A stretch of DNA of 64,000 bases, from positions 311,009 through 375,008 of the forward strand of contig NW_025860098.1 of the NCBI RefSeq assembly GCF_002878395.1. Reading direction: 5' to 3'. This DNA is from Capsicum annuum. Taxonomy: Eukaryota; Streptophyta; Magnoliopsida; Solanales; Solanaceae. The notes under the pieces are model-generated. The model saw only the letters and a list, made by a program, of their open reading frames with translations. It was not told the DNA's origin and made no database searches. The number at the start of each line of letters is the position of its first letter. Position 1 is the first letter of the stretch. Of the stretch, positions 23,962 through 35,814 are shown piece after piece. Position numbers and translations under genes: made by a program.

Positions 23962-25057
23962 ATGCCTCCCAAAAGGAATAACGAAAGAAGAATAAAAAAT
24001 TAGTCAGCATATCAACCCGTTCAAGCAGATCCCCTTGATGAGCATGTCTCTCATGTTGAATTCAGAGCTGCGTTCACTACTTTAGCAAATTTTGTAGTAG
24101 CTTAGAATGAATGATCAACTGCTGTTCAGGACAAAACAATGGACAATACTACTATACCTAGGATTCAAGACTTCACCCGAATAAATCCTCCACTATTCTC
24201 AGGATCTAAGTCAGAAGATGATCCACATGAGTTCCTCGATCAAGTTCAGAAAGTCACAGATATCACAGGAGTGACTTCCAATGAAAGTGCTGAGTTAGCT
24301 GCCTATCAGCTACAAGATGTAGCTCATACGTGATTTAAGTAGGTGAAGGTAGACAGGGGTACAGATGTAGAGCCCATAGAGTGGGGAGAATTTTCTATTG
24401 CTTTTCTATATAGATTCTTTCCCTTAGAGCTGAGATATGCTAGAGTTCCTCAATATCAAGCAAGTCAGTATGACTGTGAAAGAGTATTCCCTTAAGCTTA
24501 CTCAATTAGCCAGGTATGCGCCCCATGTAGTAGCCGACAATAGGTCCAAAATAAGCAAGTTCATATTTGTTGTGTGAGATAGTGTGGTTAAGGAGTATAG
24601 AACAACAATTTTTATTAACGAGATGGACATATATAGAATTAGGTGCATGGTCAACAGATTGAGGATCAGAACTTAAGAAGAAGGAGAAAGAGAATAAAAA
24701 AGCCAGAATGGGTAGCTTTAATTTTGCTCAACCTAAGTTAGAAGGCGGTAACCGTTCCCAGTTTCATCTTAAGTCTTCAGTTCCAGCTCCATGTTCAACT
24801 AGTAAGCCAGTATCAAAGTTCAGGAATGACAGTTGAGATAGGTTGCCCGGCTCCAAAGCCTAGGGTAGTGTGAGCAGTGGTTATACCTATCCTTTTTGCG
24901 ACCAATATGGTAAAAATCACCTAGGTGTGTGTAAAGAAGGCAATGTTGTATGTTTTAGATATGGAGAGTCAGGTCATAGAGTACAAGAATGTCCTAAGGT
25001 TAGTCTGCAAAGTCAACACAGTCATCCATCAGTTTTATCCAATCACCCAACTCAGTA
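23962..25057 (+). pseudogene. gag pseudogene, second internal region of R
   Basis: Starts MPPKRNNERRI at 23962. The 24139-24333 stretch gives RIQDFTRINPPLFSGSK, PHEFLDQVQKV and SAELAAYQLQDVAH, the conserved N-terminal part of Tekay-type gag. A short deletion near 24430 and frameshifts damage the capsid part. The C-terminal zinc knuckle region at 24870-25058 has CDQYGKNHLGVC followed by CFRYGESGHRVQEC; in both parts a cysteine of the CxxC pair is tyrosine. Gag would package element RNA; because the family lacks pol, it would rely on enzymes from other elements. Confidence 0.85.
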
Positions 25058-25099
25058 GGGAACCACTTTTAGTACAACTAGTAGTTAGCACCATAACAG

Positions 25100-26298
25100 G
25101 TTTTATGAGCTACAGTCTTATCATGACCACAGAATTTCTCCTAATATATTTATGGTTAAGTTATGAGTCTTTGATACTTATTTTTATGTCTTGTTAGATC
25201 CTAAGGCTTTAGTTATGAAGATAGCCTTGAATGTTATGTTGATGTCCAGTGGATAAATGCATTTTAGAGGTTTGAGTAGGCTTGAACATTGTAGGGGAAT
25301 GAAGTCCAGCTCAGAGCTCAGTAGGAAGGGTTATCAGTTTCCATACAAAATAATTTTAGCCATGTTGTGACTTCTTATTCAGATGTTTTATTCAGATCAA
25401 ACAAGATTCCCTTTCTGCCTAAAGTCATTAGAACCTATATGAAGGCTGCCAAATAAATGCTTCTGTTGAGTATAAGTTTTCAGTATGAGTTAATCTGTGA
25501 AGCCAGAAATTTAGTTTAGTAGTCAGGTGGACAATTTTGTATGGCTTCCCATCTTTCCATCTAGTCGTACTATCCAAAGTTTTATGAATTTGACTATTAC
25601 AAGATAGATCACCATAGTAGTTATGAGTTCAGCCCAGTTCATGTATCATGCCTCAGTTTTAAATACCAGATATTCAGTCATGATTTAGTTCGTAGGTGCC
25701 CTGTGCATCGTATGAGCTTTTTATTAGTATTCCATCTATGTCAGCATTCTTCGAGGGACATATGTCCCTATGAAGAGATGCACTATAACCCCAGAGCTTT
25801 CATGTCCCAAACCATTCAGTTTCTCTTCACGTAATGAATCCAATTTGGAGTAATGGGTACTCATAAGTTGTCCCTCAAGTTCAAATCTCAGCCGTATGAT
25901 ATATATCTAATAAATTAGTTCAGATCGTGATATTTAGTTCATATATCATGCTTCCGACTCAGTAATGTTCTCATGTTCCCATTCATACATGTCCAGTAAA
26001 TGATCCCCGATTCATCAGCATTCATATCCTAAGGTAACAACCTTCATTAGATTTACTCAGTTCCATGTTTAGTTACAGTTATAATCTTGGTATTCCTTAC
26101 CATTACATGTTCAGTCATGCATTTATGAATCAGTTTAGTAAGGTATTTCATACATCAGATATGCATGGTCAGTATGTAAACTCAGCATATCATTAGTTTC
26201 AATCATGTAGTCATGCTACAATCGTGCATGTTCAATGTGTAAACTTAGTCTATCAGCATTTCTACGCTTAATTAGTCACATTCAAGGATGAATTTTCC
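25100..26298 (+). other. Noncoding tail, second internal region of R
   Basis: Colinear with 20060-21187 and again without RT, RNase H or integrase. It runs into the polypurine tract AAAGGGGGAGATAT at 26299-26312. Confidence 0.7.
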
Positions 26299-26312
26299 AA
26301 AGGGGGAGATAT

Positions 26313-28852
26313 TGTAATATCTCATATTTCCCTAGCTTAATTTAAGTCTTAGTACATGAGTAATACCATATAAAGTTTTTTAAATACTCAGTATTTTACA
26401 GTTTAGAGCCTTCTATTGCCTAGGAAATTCAGCCAGCTTTCCAACGATAAAAAATTTGCCCAAATCTGATACTCGGGTGAAGAGTTATGACCGTTTTTGA
26501 AAAATAGTATACGAACTGGCACTCCTACCCGTCGCAGAGCTAGGCCAAATGGCATTTGGCAAGCGCCACCAGCCACTTTCATAATTTTCAATTTATAGTG
26601 TACCAATGCGATCCTATCACATCATAGTAAGCTTTGAGGTCTCATCCAAAGTGTAAACGTGATACCACCACGGTTCACTACTGATTATATTCCCAGTTGG
26701 AAATTTCTAGAGACACGATGCGATAACACTGCGTCGCGCCAGGTGTCTATTTCAGCAAAGTTCATTGGAAATTTAAAGCTTTATCTAGGGTTAAATTGGT
26801 TTTTTTCCATGATTTATTCCGTCCAGGTGTGAGATTAAAGCCCTTAAAATGTTTTACATCATTCATTATTAACTTTTACCCAAAATCAAAAGGCATTTTT
26901 CTCTCAAGAAAACAAACCCTAGGTTTAAGAATCAAGACTAAAACTCAAGAATTTCCCAAAGAACCTCCAAGAATTAATCTTCAAAGGTATGTTAGGTGTT
27001 CATTAATGGGTTCCTTTCACCCATAGAGTCCAACAATCCCTTTTTAAACATAAAAGATCTCAGATTTATGATTTCCATGTTTGAATTAGATTGAATTCAT
27101 GTTCATGATATTCGTTGGGTTTCAATCCATGATCTAAGTGCAAGTTTCATGTAATTGAATAGCATGTGTGATGAATGTATTATTATCTTGATAAACACTT
27201 GAATTTACGAAGTGATTAATGTATCTATGATGTTAAATTGGGTTTTAAATCCTTGACTATGACAAGATTCATGAAAATAGAATAGTATTTAGGGGGAATT
27301 ATATGAATTTCTTATTAAACCTATGAAATTGTAAGTTTGGGCATTATAGTGGCCATGCTTATATGTTAACCATGATTATGTGCATTAATTTGTGCTCCCA
27401 ATGTGTTTGATGGAATGTCCATGTTAATAAATTGATAAAATCATGACATGTTAGTATATGTACAAGCTTATGCCCTACAAGTGTTTGATAAAATATCTCT
27501 ATAGATGAATTATGAACAAGTGTGCATTGTTATGGTTTGAAAGATCATGTTATGCTTTACTTTTCATGTTATCGAATCCTTGGGGTGTTTAATACCCAAC
27601 AATTTAGCGGTTTTCCTAGAGCCAGTGTCCGTTACAAAACTCAGTAGAAATAAGTTTCAGTATACTTAGTTTCAGTCCAGTCTAGTTCAGTTCAGTTTAA
27701 TAATTAGTATCTTTCAGTTGGGAGTAGTATTTAGCACCGAGTGAACCCAGCGATGGGGGCATTCCTATTTGTGTTGGGTTTGGTCCTTAGTAGCAATACC
27801 TGAGTTACAGAACTACGTAGCCAACATAGGTTGGGATGACTTCTTGCCAGATAAGGGTTGACACATCTCTCATGAGTTTTCCTGTCAGTGAGGGTTGACA
27901 AAATGTCTTTCTGCCAGTTAGGGTTAACTCACAACCATTGTTTTTACCCGTGGCATGGTACTGACACCCTTCCAATTAGGGTTACAGTTTTTGACCCCAA
28001 CTCAGTTATCTTATATTATTTGGGGCATGTTAGTTAGATGATTACCTCCTATAGTTTCAGTGTCTGTTTTTCAGAATAGAACTCATTTCAATTATACAGA
28101 ATCAGGATTGTCAGATATAGTCAATAAGTATTAGTAACTTAGTTATCAAAATTCTTAGATTATCAGTTACTCAGTATTAGAACTCATTATTTAGCTTCAG
28201 AAAAGCTCAGTTACTATTACATGCACGTATATGCACAGTATTACATACTCAATAGTTGGAGCAATATCATTTATCCCTTTACTCTAATGATTAGTTACTC
28301 TATATCATTTAGTTAGTTATTATTCATGCATATGAACCCTTGCATTCAACCATAACTCATCTAGCATACCTGTACATTTCACGTACTGACACATACTTAT
28401 TTTTGTTATATAATATCTCATATCATAGGTTCGGACGCTCAGGTTCCCAACCGTGCATAGACAGATTCAGATTAAGCCAGCATATCAACTTTAGTAGTGA
28501 GTCCTTATCTATCAAGGATATTCTTTTATTTCATTATTTTAGTAGACCCAGTATTTCAGTAAATGGAGTTAGTTGGGGGATTGTCCCATCAACTTTACTT
28601 TTTGACAGTTCAGTTAGAGGTTTTTCAGACTAGAGTTCAGACAGTATTTAGTTTTACAGATTGTTATTATAGTTTGACATTTTCATCAGTATTTCAGATG
28701 TTTTGAACCTTATGGCATTTCAGCATATTATTCAGCATTTTTTACAGTATATTATTCAGTACTCACAAAAGATATCAATCATGGGTAAGATTTTGGTCCT
28801 TCGGGGTTGTAAGCAACGTGTAGCATCCGGGGTATAGACTCGGGGCGTTAAA
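26313..28852 (+). repeat. R LTR 3 (right outer)
   Basis: 2540 bp, from TGTAATATC to GCGTTAAA. The expected terminal ACA has become AAA, but the flanking GCTAC duplication fixes the end at 28852. Confidence 0.9.
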
Positions 28853-29302
28853 GCTACATCTTTCAATTGGTAGGAAGCAAACTCAGCAGCCTCAATCTTC
28901 GAAGCATGCATGATTCGGAAGATCTTAACAATTTTATCAATGAACCCCTGAGGATCTTCCTCAACCTTGAACTGGAGAACATAGGAGGGATCAACCTCAT
29001 AAACTGGCCAATTCCTGTGGCCTCAAAAGAAATGGCAGCTGGAGTACCATTTTCTTCTTGAGAAGCTACCAATTTAGTCAAGAGGTTGATAGAGAGAAAA
29101 AACTCAACATTAGTAGCATCCTTCTGAGGTTACAAAATAGGAGCGTTACTCTCATAGTCATGATTGGTGTGGACAGGTTGAACTACTTCAAGATGGTCGA
29201 TGTTGCACCTATAACCTGGGTCCAAAATCTAAAAGTTTGACGAGCTTCATCCATATGTCCATCAGAAGGGTTTTCCTGGGTATCAGATCTTCTTGTAGGC
29301 AT
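28853..29302 (-). pseudogene. H gag, first part
   Basis: ATG at 29302-29300 gives MPTRRSDTQENPSDGH, again an MPPRR-like gag start. Further on, VEEDPQGFIDKIVKI and SKIEAAEFASYQLKDVA follow the Tekay gag pattern NPPEF-VEEDPQEFIDEV-AELAAYQLKDVA. Several frameshifts lie between. The frame runs into the R insertion at 28853 and resumes at 16181. The 5' leader to the primer-binding site is 29303-29494 and shows no gene. Confidence 0.85.
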
Positions 29303-29494
29303 GATCTAAAAGATAGAAAATAGAAATCAGAGAAGTCTAATACCTTAGACTCTATAGCTTAAGATTGAAGCACAAGTAAGGGAAGCATTTCCTAAAATTT
29401 CTCATAGCTTTTCTTTTATAAATGGGGCGCGCTTCACACCCATAAAAGAGATTCTACTTAACATGGTACTGTGGATACTGAAGTGGTCATAAAC

Positions 29495-29510
29495 CTCTCT
29501 CTGATACCAT
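29495..29510 (-). other. Primer-binding site of element H
   Basis: Sense strand reads TGGTATCAGAGAGAGG, two bases after the end of the 5' LTR. Complementary to plant initiator tRNA-Met over its first ten bases. Confidence 0.85.
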
Positions 29511-29512
29511 AT

Positions 29513-31909
29513 GACACGACCTAAAACCGGGCCATGTCATATGGGTACCTCAAGTCTATATGAATCAGAGGTCGCCCAATAACCCATCAGAATTATCACA
29601 TCAATCGACCTGGTGAATCCCAACCATATAATGAGATAGCGAAAAATATACTACAAGTCATAACTTAAATATGTCTAAGTACTTCGTTAGATTCATCAAC
29701 AAACCAATGTACCCAAGTCCACAATCATCCAAAATACCTCTATATAACTAGAGTTTAGAAATGTATATGTTGCGACAAGCCCCCGACAACAGCCAAACCA
29801 AATCAAATGACTAAGTCTAAAGATAGGAAACCAAGGATGAATGTCTTCTAAAGAAAGGAAGATAACTACTCCAAAGTCAATGCACGAATCACTTCGATCA
29901 CCTAATCACTATGGAGGAAGAGAATAAGGTGCTCCAGCCCCTATGTCATATGGGTACATAACATCCATAGATGGTTAGCGGTTGGAACACTAGCATGTAA
30001 CTCAAGTATAAGGATAAAATAGCATCATCATTCAACAACAAGTAAATATATATATCATATTCTATAACATTTATAACATTATCCATACATATAGACATAT
30101 CACATGCCTACCAATAGGACAAGTCTTATCAACACATAGAAAGAACTCAATTATCATGCAGGCAATAGAGAACTCCAACCTTCCACACTTATAGATGATT
30201 CAAGCATTTCTTATTAGGCATAGGACTTTAACCATATTCACATATTATCCAGTAAGGGATTCGAAACATATGCACATCCTTTTAAGTGATGGACTCTTAC
30301 CATTCACACATATTCATTCAAGCAAGGAACTCTAACCACATGCTCACAAATTTGGCAATGGACTCTAATATCATGCTACATTATATAGGGGACCCTTACC
30401 CAAACTAATTCATTTGGCAAGGTAGTTCGACCTCATGAGACCTCATTATGCAAGGGACTTTTACCATAGGTTATTCCATTAGGCAATGGACTCTAACCTT
30501 AAGTTATCAAAGCTATCATTAGTCGACCTTTGGACACAAACCCTTTGTCCATTCATCCACATACATTCAACTCCATACATAAGAAGTTTAACCCATTTAG
30601 CCAATTTAATACCATATATCATAACATGGTCTTCATGGGAGCCTCAATTTCTCAACCATTTCAATAAGCTAAGGCCTTGATTAAAATCATCATTTAATTC
30701 AAAATATGGTCCACAAGATCCTTACAAGATATTCACACTTTATTAGAAATTCTCTACCACAAATTAGTTCAACACACAATTCAAGTTCATTTTCATGTTA
30801 GGGACTTTAACACTTTTCTTATAAATTAAACTAGTAAGTTCATCAATTACACAATACATGGCTCACTTTACCTTCATAATATCATTTATCAAGCATTCAT
30901 ACATTTTGGGCCATTTCCCTAGTTCACAATATCATTATCATGTAACTAGATATTTCACTTAGACATTTTCACAAACACCTTGTGTACATGCCTTTATCAA
31001 GGCCAATTTAATGGTAGAAACCATCAAGACAAGGGTTACGCAAGACCCACATGTTATAACACATACAACAAGCATTCACATGCACAAACTACCATATGTA
31101 TAAACATAAGTCTAAGCAGAATCATCGTTATTCATCGTTAAGCAACAAAAGCCTTTTTATTTGATTTCAAACCACCATGTACTGTTACTAATCCAAGCAT
31201 AAAATACATGGGTTTAGAGTTATTTAGGAAGGGGAAGAGTTACATGCCTAAAAAAAGATGAATCACCAGCAATATTGAGTCCCCTTTGCCTCTTGAATAC
31301 CAATCTTGAAACCCTTGCCTCCAATTCCTAAAAGATGAGCTTGGGAGAGTATTTAGGGTGTTTGATCCATCAAAATAGATGTTTAGGAGGCTACAAACAC
31401 TTATATAGTGAGAGGGATTTGGGTTTTTGGCATGAGAAATGACCACAAGGCACTTATTTAAAAGCTGAAAATTGAACCCATCCAGGGGTACGACTCACCA
31501 TACCACTCACTTAAGTAGTTGTACCCTAGGGTATGGGTGGTACCCTGACTCGTACCCTATGCTTCTATTAGGTCTCACACACTTTTATGGATACAATCAT
31601 ACACACATGAGTTGTATCCAAAAGGTATGACTCAACCTTAACTCGTACACAACAACCGTACCCAAAGCAATCCACTTCCAAAATCATGACTCCACTAACG
31701 ACTCACCTAGGTACGACTCATAGACTTAGGTACAATTGAGGGGAGGGTCACTCATAGCTAGTATAGTGGTCATACTTTCTAGGATACGATAGGGGATGAA
31801 GAGAAGGATACGACTTGTATCCAATGGGTACGACTCAAGACCCTAGTCGTTCCCACCCAGTGACACCAAAAGATTAAGTTTTTCAATGGTTTTGAGTCTA
31901 GGTGTTTCA
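29513..31909 (-). repeat. 5' LTR of element H
   Basis: 2397 bp; plus-strand reading starts TGACACGACC and ends AGGTGTTTCA. It pairs with 9176-11559. It carries the same TATA box (31400-31407), word block and GGGACT array as the 3' LTR. The copy of the target duplication CCATG follows at 31910-31914. Confidence 0.92.
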
Positions 31910-32850
31910 CCATGTTGCATTAAATCATAACCCAATACCTACGAGATGCATTATAATACCCCAAAAACCTATAAGTTCCCTAGGGAAGGGTAAAAACTAT
32001 GGCTAAAGTCAACTTATCTTTCAACTTCTCAACACTACCCTCACGCACATCGAACCACAAAAAGTTAACCTTTTTCTAAGTCAACCATGTTAGTGGTGAA
32101 AAAATAGATTAAAAACTCTCCAAAAACCTCCTATAATACCTAGCCAAGCCTAAGAATCTCCTAATTCCAGTTGGATTCATGGGTCTAGGCCAGTTCTTAC
32201 CTGCCTCAATTATTTGTGGATCCACCTTGATCCCCTCCCTAGAAATAACATGACTAAGAACAGTAACAACACTTAGCCGAAATTCACACTTAGAAAATTT
32301 TGTAGATTAATTATGGTCCATAAGAGTTTGCAACACAATTTAGAGTTGAATGGCATGATCCTTCTCACAATTAAAGTGCACCAAGATATCATCAATGAAG
32401 ACTATAATAAGAAAATCCAAAAACTACCTTAACACCCAATTCATAAGATCCATCAAAGCAATTGGAGAACTGGTCAACCCAAATAATATAACCAAAAACT
32501 CATAATGGTCATATCGAGTTTGGAAACAATCTTTGGCATATCAACCTCCCTATTTTTCAACAGATGGTAGCCCAAATAAAGATCCATCTTAGAGAAACAC
32601 CTAGCACCCTGAAGATTATCAAATAGGTCCTCAAACGAAAGAGGATACTTTATTGTCACTGTAAAGTTATTCAACTGATGATAATCTATACGCATCCAAA
32701 GAGACCCATCTTTATTTAATACAAAAAGTATAGGAGCACCCCACAAAGAAACACTAGGACAGATGAAACCCATATAAAGAAGATTCTTTAACTTCTCCTT
32801 TAGCTCCTTTAGTTTAGCCGGAGCCATCCTATACAGAGAATTGGAAATGG
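31910..32850 (-). pseudogene. G pol: reverse transcriptase and start of RNase H
   Basis: RT fingers and palm are at 32474-32827: [61 protein letters not shown]. The palm motif FIDDILVH lies near 32380-32405. Thumb and RNase H start follow toward 31910, ending with YDLMQHG at the H insertion. Stops and frameshifts occur near 32470 and beyond. The enzyme would copy element RNA to DNA; this copy is dead. Confidence 0.85.
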
Positions 32851-33199
32851 AACGGGTATCCAGTAGAAAGTTAATCCCAACGCCTATTTCCCTATTAGGA
32901 GGAATCCTAGGAAGATCATCAGGAAAAACTTAAGAAAACTTATTAACCACAGAAACAGATTGCAATGAAGGACTCTCAGAATTAGAAAAGTTAACCCAAA
33001 CTGGATAATACAAACACCCTTTAGAAATCAATTTTTGTGCTATAAGATAGGAAATAAACATCACTTTAGGGACAAAGGAAGCTCCCTCCTATTCAATTGC
33101 TGTTTCATTAGGAAAATTAAAACTAAACTTTTGGGTCCTAGTCCAGATAATCATAGAACGAATGAAGCTAATATTTTCTCGAGATTAAGTCAAAATCCA

Positions 33200-33590
33200 C
33201 CACATCAATTTCTATTAAATCCACTATTATCTCTTTCTAAAATATGGACACCATAAAACCCCTATTGATTTTTTTAGTAATAATGGAATCATCCATAGGA
33301 CTAGAAATAGAAAATGGGTCAAAAATATTTTTAGGACCAAAACCAAAGTGTATTGCCATATAAAGGTTGATATAGGATAGGGTACAACCCATATTAAGCA
33401 AATAATAAATATTAGAGGATAAGAGATGTAACATACCAGTGATAACATCTGGGGATACCTCTGATTCTAGGTGAGTAGTAGGTGCGTAGAGGCAATTCCA
33501 ACCATTACTGGTACCTGAAGTAGTTTCCTTAAGTGTAGAAGCCAAAGAAGTGGTGACCAAAACCTTATTAGCTTAAGTGACAACTTTAGC
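33200..33590 (-). pseudogene. G retropepsin-like protease
   Basis: Translation of 33237-33560 gives PDVITGMLHLLS, then LLNMGCTLSYINLYMAIHFGF, FDPFSISSP and IITKKINRGF. The family pattern is VTGML, LLDPGATLSFVTP, EPFSVSTPVG and VYRNC. The active-site segment DPG is NMG here, so the catalytic aspartate is lost. The linker 32851-33199 to RT is degraded. Confidence 0.75.
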
Positions 33591-34789
33591 TATAGGATAA
33601 TGTCAACGCAGATGATGAGGCTAATAATAATTAAAAGACAAATTCCTTCCCTCCTTAAAATAATCACGGTGAAGCTACTCACAAAAATGACAAGGAGGGT
33701 AAAGTAGGGCTGACTGAGATCCACTAGCTTGACACTGGGTACCCTATTCCTTAGGACCACTGCTAGACTGAAAACGATAATCACTCAAAGTCTTAGGATA
33801 AGGAGCATTATACAATAAATAAGAACTTCCCCAATTCTTCTTCTTAGTCCACTACCTACTATCACTCTTACTGTTCTACTGCCTTGCACCCTACTATGAA
33901 TATCAAAAATTTTTTCTCCATCTCTCTTCATCTCTACTTTCTTCTTTATCTGATCATGTTTTTATTATATATAAACCACCAGCCTTGAGAATCCATGTCA
34001 TTATTCAACACCTAAACCTTGTATTCCAACATTAAGTCATGAGACAACCCAAAAGCAAACTTTCTCATTAGGGACCTTATCTTATATACCAACTCTAGAG
34101 CATAATGAGATAACTGCTAAAATTTCAGGGCATACTCCTTCAAACTTATCTTTCCCTACTTCAAGTTCACAAAATCTTCGGTCCTAGCTTCTCTCAACTC
34201 CTGAGGAAAGAAGTGATCAAGAAAAACTCCTAAAAACTCATCACACACCACTAGATCAACGTCATTTACCCTGATCACTTCCCACTACTCATACTATTTC
34301 TAAGCCATATCCTTTAATTAATAAGTAGCAAACTCCACACCTCTAAATTAGTAGCATGCATTACTCTGAATTTTCATCTCATTAATAAACTCCTGAGAAT
34401 CCTCCACAACCTTAGAGCCTATAAAGGTTATGGGATTCAATATTATAAACTAGCCAACCCAAGTGACCTTAGATGAATAGAAGTAGAACCAACATGATAA
34501 GACCAATAATACTATGATAACACTAGTTGGGCAGGCATATGAACTGACTAATGAAACTCTATATTAGAAATATCTCCTTGGGGTGATTGGGCATAAGTAT
34601 CACTAGTCCTAGAGGCTCAAGGAGGACTAGTCGGGACCGATGGATCCCCACATGGAGTAGTATGTTAGGAGAAGGAACCCTAGACTGGGTATGTACTTTA
34701 TAAATAGGGAGAGTTCTATCCACATATTCACCAGGTAGGACAGAGGCTCCAACAGAGTTTATATGACTCTTAGACCTTCGGGGAGGCAT
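33591..34789 (-). pseudogene. G gag
   Basis: The start codon at 34789-34787 gives MPPRRSKSHINSVGASVLPG, the typical start of Tekay/Del gag. The body (33800-34560) is heavily broken; a zinc-knuckle remnant PPCHFCE appears near 33685. The leader 34790-34940 reads toward a TTTCAGATT just before the ATG. No primer-binding site or LTR border can be fixed on the right side. Confidence 0.7.
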
Positions 34790-34940
34790 AATCTGAAATG
34801 CGAGTAAGCTATGAGTTAGAAAAGATTAAAGGTAACTAGACTCTAAAGCTTGAAATAGAACACAAGAAAAAGAAATAATCCTAAATTCCTCATAGCCTCC
34901 CTCTAATAAGAATGGTAGACTATACACCCAGGCCTCCGAA

Positions 34941-35560
34941 TTGCATTAAATTTTGTATTGTGCTTTCGTTGATCTATTTCAAGCCTTGTTGATTTGTTTC
35001 CATATGATTTGAAGCTTGAATATCCTTCATATATTACTATAATCCATTCAACAATCATTTATAGTATTTAACACAAAAATTTAGAGCTCAAAACAACACA
35101 ACATCCAAGACGGTGAAATAGAAAAACGAGATAAGCATAAGCTAATTCACTATGATCTTAAGGTTATTTGTTTTACCCTTGGCTTGATCATATTAACCCT
35201 TGAACACTATCAAAAAGTTATTTCACATATACATAAACAATAAAAATCTTAGGAACTCATTAAACATGTTAGAACCCAACACAATGGACTAGAAAAACAC
35301 CTTGCTCAAGCTAGTTACACTACTTTTCTCAGTTTACTTCTAAATGATCAATTTGAATCAAAACTTGTGTGAAAATATAGATTAAACATTGTAAACACAT
35401 ACATGGACACTTGGATGTGCATTTATCTCATTATAAACACATTAAGCACATGAATCATCTTCAAAATATGGCAAAATAGGCTAGAAAAGTAGCGCTAGAA
35501 TGCATCAATACACCCAACATTAATCACCCTATTATCAAAATAAGTCCTTTCTATTGACTT
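34941..35560. other. Unassigned AT-rich stretch
   Basis: I see no gene and cannot place it in any of the element families here. It begins where the G leader stops matching and ends at an LTR fragment. Confidence 0.4.
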
Positions 35561-35790
35561 ATTGTGTATTACAATGAGTTGTACCCAGGACTCATTGTAA
35601 AGGGAAAAAAAATTGGGCTTCCTTACTGTCGTGACAATATGTCCTCCCAATGACTTGTTATCATTGACAATGAGTAATTGTTAGGGTCGTTATCATTGAC
35701 CGTTTTGACATCACTTCAGTAACTTAGCTAACTCAATTATTCATCTCTTCGAGGGACTAGAGCCCAAAAACTTGGGGTATTATTGTAAAG
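35561..35790 (-). repeat. LTR 5'-end fragment with perfect hairpin
   Basis: Sense strand begins near 35790 with TACAATAATACCCCAAGTTT, similar to the E4 LTR start TGTAATACCCTAAGTTT. It contains a perfect 11-bp inverted repeat, TTACAATGAGT at 35569-35579 and ACTCATTGTAA at 35590-35600, with a 10-nt loop, plus further copies of CAATGAGTT-type words to 35700. It may be the remains of the 5' LTR of G. Confidence 0.55.
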
Positions 35791-35814
35791 AACCATGATT
35801 TTGTATGAATTTAA

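Larger units (their letters stand above)
16182..28852 (+). mobile_element. Three-LTR tandem retroelement R (LTR-internal-LTR-internal-LTR)
   Basis: Plus-strand element of 12671 bp with three full LTRs (16182-18703, 21201-23737, 26313-28852) and two internal regions (18704-21200, 23738-26312). Both internal regions have a primer-binding site four bases after the LTR, a gag, a noncoding tail and a polypurine tract. Neither has RT, RNase H or integrase. One 5-bp target duplication flanks the whole. The two gag copies differ at about 25 of 180 positions in a stretch I compared by eye, so the tandem form is old. Unequal recombination between LTRs is the likely origin. Confidence 0.9.
9176..31909 (-). 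mobile_element. Tekay/Del-like Ty3 element H, middle level of the nest
   Basis: Minus-strand element with both LTRs (29513-31909 as 5', 9176-11559 as 3'), a primer-binding site, a polypurine tract and a perfect 5-bp target duplication. Gag starts at 29302, is split by element R, and resumes at 16181. The segment from gag C-terminus to the middle of RT is missing and replaced by an LTR fragment (14456-15990). RT, RNase H and integrase follow at 12074-14455. Without R the element is about 10 kb, normal for this lineage. Confidence 0.9.
7941..34940 (-). mobile_element. Tekay/Del-like Ty3 element G, outermost level of the nest
   Basis: Minus-strand element in two pieces: 31910-34940 (5' leader, gag, protease, RT, start of RNase H) and 7941-9175 (rest of RNase H, integrase). 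Element H sits between them. Reading the minus strand, the RNase H motif LMQHG ends at the right insertion border and KFTSYSSRYIKV continues at the left border, matching the family pattern LMQHGKVIAYASRQLKV. No intact LTR can be assigned to G with certainty. Confidence 0.85.
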
